Of a DNA stretch of 7,817 bases, positions 5,133 to 7,817 are shown one piece after another. Position 1 is the first letter of the stretch; each line of letters begins with the position of its first letter. The stretch lies in assembly GCA_026388345.1 (NCBI GenBank), contig JAPLJY010000306.1, positions 1 through 7,817 of the forward strand, written 5' to 3'. The stretch comes from Deltaproteobacteria bacterium (GTDB taxonomy: Bacteria; Desulfobacterota; Syntrophia; Syntrophales; UBA5619). Below the pieces are notes generated by a model that did no database searches, was not told the DNA's origin, and saw only the letters and a program-made list of their open reading frames with translations. The position numbers and the translations under genes are program-made.

Positions 5133-6571
5133 CGGCCCTCCGCCTTTCCCGGCGCGAGATACGGGATCGTGTAAGGTCCCTCCCGGATGAAGGCGACCGC
5201 GGGTTCGATCCCACGCTTGCGGAATCCGGCCACGGCCGCGCGCAGCGCGTTTTCGACCATCTCCCGGACGGCCGCCGCCGCGGGCCGCTCCGTCTCCTGC
5301 TGCAGAAAGTCGAGGCCGCACCGGCCGGGGATCAGGCAGTAATCCCCGCGCGGGATGGTGTGCGTGCAGTAGATGAAATCCTTCTCATCGATCTTCCGGA
5401 AGACCTTCGCCCACATCTCCGGCTCCCACTGGTCCTTGGTGAAGTTCCAGCCGGGCGCCTCGATCATTTTCATGTAGTGGTCCGCCCCCTGGATCTTGAG
5501 CATGTGGAGGAGGCTTTTGTATTCCGGCCCGCCGATCGGCTCCTCGTCGCGGTTGTCGGTGGCGATGATCATGATCCCCCCTTTCCGGATCGCCGGGAGG
5601 GCGTTGTGGGCGGCCTTCACCGCCTGGTAGTGGTTCCGGCCGACATAGCTGCCGTGGGTGAGGATGATGTCGTACTCCCTCTCCACCGGGACGGAGACAT
5701 AATTTCGGATGAGCTCGCCAGCCGCCCGATGGGCCGCCTCGAGATCCCCGGCGAAGACGCCGGTCAGATGCATGTCCCGGTCGAGCGTTGCGTTCACGAT
5801 GAAATCGACGCCCACGGTCCGGGCGATCGCCAGGGACTCCTCGTGACAGGGGTTTCCCTGGAGAATCAGGTTTTGCGCAAAGGGGGATTCGAGGAAGGCG
5901 GGGCTGTGGAACTTTTCGATGGTCCGCTTGTCCACCAGGCCCGGGCAGATCGCCTTGCGCCCACCGGAGAGCCCCGCCATGAAATGGCTCTCCACGAGAC
6001 CCGTGGCGATCCGGAGATCGGCGCGGAAAAAGGCGCTGTTCACAAAGACGTCGCCGCCGGTTGCGCTCTTCCCGATGAAGGTGAGCGATTCGGTGTCCTC
6101 GCAGTCGTGGTCGATGACCGGATAATCCCGGAGGATATCCCCGCCGAACATCTCTGCCCGCTCGTCGGCGGTGCTCGGCCGGTGCATGCCGTTGCCGATG
6201 ACGATTCGGATGTTTTTCCGGGAAATCCCCGCCGCCTCCAGGCGGTTCAACAGCGGCCGGAGGAGGCCGTTTTCCCCGCGGTAGGGGACGGGGCGGGTGA
6301 TGTCGGAGACGGTCACCGCCGCGGTGAGCCCCGCGGCCGGTTTCCCCTTGCCCCGGATGATCTCCGCAAGCGGCGGGCAGCCGATCGGGTTTGAGAGCGC
6401 CTCTTCGAAGGCGGCCCGCGGGTCGGGGAGGATCGGGATCTCCTTCATGCCGATGATCGCGCAGTCCGGCGGGACGCGGACCTTCAGGGTCTCCGTCCCG
6501 TATTCGACGGGAATCTCTTTCCAGTCCGTGGTGTCGATCTGCTGCGCGGTTTTTTGGATGTCGGATTGCAT
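5129..6571 (-). CDS. LarA-like nickel-dependent racemase/epimerase (DUF2088 family)
   Basis: A 480-residue LarA-family enzyme. Lactate racemase LarA uses the nickel pincer nucleotide (NPN) tethered to a lysine; relatives racemise or epimerise other 2-hydroxyacids. Residues matching Lactobacillus LarA can be seen in order: Arg93 in SDITRPVPY (LarA Arg75), His130 in GNGMHRPS (His108), His196 and Lys206 in VESHFMAGLSGGRKAICPG (His174 and cofactor lysine Lys184), and the YQAVK motif at 315-319 (Tyr294, Gln295, Lys298). The catalytic set is therefore intact. The protein is some 50 residues longer than typical 420-430-residue LarA, mostly at the termini. No signal peptide, so cytoplasmic. GGAG lies six bases before ATG 6571. 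NPN needs LarB, LarC and LarE, none of which is in the window. The substrate is unknown; coupling to an exporter is unusual and makes simple lactate racemisation only one option. Confidence 0.93.
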   Translation of the reverse strand: MQSDIQKTAQQIDTTDWKEIPVEYGTETLKVRVPPDCAIIGMKEIPILPDPRAAFEEALSNPIGCPPLAEIIRGKGKPAAGLTAAVTVSDITRPVPYRGENGLLRPLLNRLEAAGISRKNIRIVIGNGMHRPSTADERAEMFGGDILRDYPVIDHDCEDTESLTFIGKSATGGDVFVNSAFFRADLRIATGLVESHFMAGLSGGRKAICPGLVDKRTIEKFHSPAFLESPFAQNLILQGNPCHEESLAIARTVGVDFIVNATLDRDMHLTGVFAGDLEAAHRAAGELIRNYVSVPVEREYDIILTHGSYVGRNHYQAVKAAHNALPAIRKGGIMIIATDNRDEEPIGGPEYKSLLHMLKIQGADHYMKMIEAPGWNFTKDQWEPEMWAKVFRKIDEKDFIYCTHTIPRGDYCLIPGRCGLDFLQQETERPAAAAVREMVENALRAAVAGFRKRGIEPAVAFIREGPYTIPYLAPGKAEGR

Positions 6572-6608
6572 GTCGGTCTCCGGGTAAAGGTGTGGATCCT
6601 CCAGAATT

Positions 6609-7121
6609 TCAAATGTTGAACTCTTTCTTTATTTGGACTGCGACCTCCTTTAAGAGCGCCGATTTTATGAACAAAGTGCTCCGTGATGGAATGCTGCCGA
6701 TGATGGACAATACCTCTTCCGGACTTTTCCGTCCCCGCCTAATCGCGCGGATAATGACACCGATCGTTCCATGAACCCTGAATCCCATGCGTTCAGCAAC
6801 CATGCGGGCGGATGCGTCATCCGTAAGAAAAATGGCATCCGGATGACTCTCCATAATGAGCAGCGATTCAATTTCACCACGATCCAGGGCGAAGATTCTG
6901 CACATTGTTGTGAGACGTTCGTCTGCGGGATGATGAGTGCGCAAAATGCGGAACGGCAGTTTTACCATCAGGGCGACGGGGCGGTGTTTTTCAATTTCTT
7001 CAACGACGGAAACGGTCAGAAGGATTTCCTTGAAATCAGCAAGAAGATCAAGACAGCCGAGCTTGTCCAGATGGATGATGGGACCGGTGTCGCATACGAT
7101 ATCCGTGGCGTTCTCAATCAT
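6609..7121 (-). CDS. PIN-superfamily toxin-like protein (DUF3368)
   Basis: A 170-residue protein of the DUF3368 type, a PIN-fold ribonuclease relative found in VapC-like toxin-antitoxin modules. Visible landmarks are DTGPIIHLDKLG (Asp11, first acidic ligand), VVEEIEKHRP (Glu41/42/44), LDRGEIESLL (Asp80, Glu83, Glu85) and LTDDASARMVAERMG (Asp101-102), followed by the family's C-terminal part VHGTIGVIIRAIRRG...SIPSRSTLFIKSALL. All acidic positions expected to bind metal are present, so it may be active. I chose ATG 7121, which overlaps the antitoxin stop by eight bases; a TTG 36 bases further upstream is possible but less likely. It lacks a strong ribosome binding site, consistent with coupling to the antitoxin. 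The larA start follows after 37 bases on the same strand. Confidence 0.88.
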   Translation of the reverse strand: MIENATDIVCDTGPIIHLDKLGCLDLLADFKEILLTVSVVEEIEKHRPVALMVKLPFRILRTHHPADERLTTMCRIFALDRGEIESLLIMESHPDAIFLTDDASARMVAERMGFRVHGTIGVIIRAIRRGRKSPEEVLSIIGSIPSRSTLFIKSALLKEVAVQIKKEFNI

Positions 7122-7308
7122 TGCCGCGAAGGCCCCACTCGATATCGTCGCGGACAAACTTTTGCATCAATTCCGATTGATGGGTTTCGAGAAAACAGCG
7201 GATTGCTTCGGAAAAAACATCCTTCTCGTCGCGAAACCATCCCTCATTCACAAGGGCTACGGCCTTGTTATACAGAGCTTCGGGCACTTCTGTCTGAACG
7301 GTCTTCAT
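7114..7308 (-). CDS. Antitoxin of the PIN toxin (ribbon-helix-helix-type)
   Basis: A 64-residue small protein directly upstream of the PIN toxin, overlapping it by eight bases. The N-terminal strand-like stretch KTVQTEVPEALYNKA is followed by helix VALVNEGWFRDEKDVFSEAI and helix RCFLETHQSELMQKFV, the order of a ribbon-helix-helix DNA-binding domain. The acidic/aromatic tail RDDIEWGLRGND would be the toxin-binding part. In such modules it neutralises the toxin and represses its own promoter. ATG 7308 is chosen because AAGGAG stands seven bases upstream; a longer reading from 7332 lacks a site. DUF3368 toxins are often paired with UPF0175 antitoxins, and this protein does not look like UPF0175. 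The fold assignment is by eye. Confidence 0.82.
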   Translation of the reverse strand: MKTVQTEVPEALYNKAVALVNEGWFRDEKDVFSEAIRCFLETHQSELMQKFVRDDIEWGLRGND

Positions 7309-7346
7309 AATACGACTCCTTACGGATTTCATTCATGCGATGGGAA

Positions 7347-7375
7347 TATATACAGCATCCCTGAACAATTCACAA
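7347..7375 (-). promoter_or_regulatory. Promoter of the toxin-antitoxin module
   Basis: On the minus strand TTGTGA (7375-7370), a 17-base spacer and TATATA (7352-7347, continuing into TT) resemble a sigma70 promoter. It would start a transcript near 7339, leaving a short leader of about 30 bases before the antitoxin ATG at 7308. Position and spacing fit an autoregulated toxin-antitoxin promoter. The same transcript could continue into larA-ABC, since no terminator lies between them. Confidence 0.5.
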
Positions 7376-7384
7376 TACATGATG

Positions 7385-7522
7385 CTACGCAGAAGGGCCG
7401 CTCTTTTCCGCCTTGGCCTTAGATTTCGCGGCGGCTGATGCCCGCCGATAACAATGATGTAAGCCCATTTCTCCCTTCACCAGATCAGGGTGATGGTTCT
7501 TGATCGCACTCAGATAGCATTT
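7385..7522 (-). pseudogene. Broken C-terminal coding fragment
   Basis: The minus strand is open for 45 codons between a TAA (7523-7525) and a TAG (7385-7387), reading CYLSAIKNHHPDLVKGEMGL and ending in a lysine/alanine-rich tail AAAKSKAKAEKSGPSA. No start codon has a proper ribosome binding site, and just upstream an A-run (AAAAA near 7520-7524) lies where a single-base shift would join it to another open frame. It therefore looks like the tail of a frameshifted gene. I cannot name the family. Confidence 0.25.
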
Positions 7523-7817
7523 TTATGCTTGAAGATGCGTCCCGAATCTACCCGGAAGGGAGGGACCCTGTCAAGCCCGAACTGCCGCCGTGGCCGCCCG
7601 CTACGCCTTGATTGTTCCGGTTCTCGCGTACTTTCTGATTTGAAAAGGTATTATTAACTTCGGGCAACTGCTCTTTCACCTACTACTACACACCTTTGAA
7701 TTCGGAATTGAGGTGAAGATTACCGTTTCAAATATTGACCTTCCTTGATTATCCTGTCGAAGTAAACGGTCTGCACTTTTTATAGAAACAAACACGTTCA
7801 GCATGCCCAATCAAACA
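7523..7817. other. Spacer without an intact gene
   Basis: This stretch has a GC-rich core (about 7545-7620) between AT-rich flanks. Short open frames exist on both strands, for example a plus-strand 28-codon frame from ATG 7525 beginning MLEDASRIYPEGRDPVKPEL, and a plus-strand hydrophobic stretch AARYALIVPVLAYFLI ending near 7640. None has both a good ribosome binding site and useful length. I read it as gene debris or untranslated sequence. Confidence 0.35.

Noticed and set aside
4294..5214. Long open frames on both strands over the ABC ATPase gene (including 4362-5174 plus and 4294-5214 minus)
   Set aside because: Arg/Pro/Gly-rich shadows of the GC-rich ATPase gene, whose Walker A, signature, Walker B and H-loop are all present in the chosen frame.
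5133..5321. N-terminal extension of the ABC ATPase into larA
   Set aside because: The extra 63 residues are low-complexity Arg/Gly sequence antithetical to the family start; the GTG at 5132 has a ribosome binding site and a GTGA overlap with larA.
5360..6394. Long plus-strand open frame (344 codons) opposite larA
   Set aside because: It is the antisense shadow of a GC-rich gene. Its translation is rich in Gly, Asp, Arg and Val without domain features, while the minus strand encodes an intact LarA-family protein.
7122..7157. Longer PIN toxin from TTG 7157
   Set aside because: It would overlap the antitoxin by 44 bases and add residues not seen in the family; ATG 7121 gives the normal overlap and start.
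7733..7781. Minus-strand short frame reading TVYFDRIIKEGQYLKR
   Set aside because: It looks protein-like but is only about 18 codons from a GTG without ribosome binding site, so I do not call it a gene.
1..7817. Chromosomal parS site
   Set aside because: I scanned by eye for TGTTTCACGTGAAACA and close variants near parB and in the spacers and saw none.

Overview
The window looks like chromosomal DNA from a strictly anaerobic bacterium. The LarA-type (nickel pincer nucleotide) enzyme and the HdrD/GlpC-like iron-sulfur protein fit a Desulfobacterota-like syntroph or sulfate reducer. That assignment is an inference from gene families, not a proven taxonomy. Every gene I can call with confidence lies on the minus strand, so transcription runs from right to left. 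Base composition is mosaic. The larA-ABC block (about 3.4-6.6 kb) and parB (2.1-2.9 kb) are clearly GC-rich. The iron-sulfur gene, the toxin-antitoxin pair and the spacers are visibly more AT-rich. This, with several broken coding-like fragments in the spacers, suggests an accessory or recombined region.

Layout in the direction of transcription: the right end (7.39-7.82 kb) holds no intact gene, only coding-like debris. A recognisable promoter (7347-7375) then leads to a two-gene toxin-antitoxin module, a ribbon-helix-helix-type antitoxin (7114-7308) overlapping a DUF3368/PIN-like toxin (6609-7121). Only 37 bases later a tightly coupled three-gene unit begins: a LarA-like racemase/epimerase (5129-6571), a NodI/DrrA-like ABC ATPase (4212-5132) and an ABC-2 permease (3422-4222). 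Consecutive genes overlap, so the enzyme and the exporter are probably made together.

Next come an orphan 92-residue protein of a conserved uncharacterised type (3073-3351), a ParB-family protein without ParA (2111-2896) and a small ORF overlapping its stop codon (1929-2114). A strong hairpin lies just downstream of parB, and a textbook bidirectional terminator at 1770-1801 closes this stretch. The last gene is a soluble iron-sulfur protein with two [4Fe-4S] motifs and two CCG domains (399-1568), with its own leader and Shine-Dalgarno sequence.

The plus strand carries only weak signals: a possible 21-residue hydrophobic peptide with a good ribosome binding site (217-282), a possible C-terminal gene end at the left edge (3-98), and a cryptic unit at 1634-1831 (promoter-like boxes, Shine-Dalgarno, degenerate ORF, terminator) that could be a dead gene or a small RNA. 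The most interesting item is the larA-ABC operon, in which an NPN-type enzyme is translationally coupled to a NodIJ-like exporter of unknown substrate. I saw no tRNA, rRNA, CRISPR array or intact insertion sequence.
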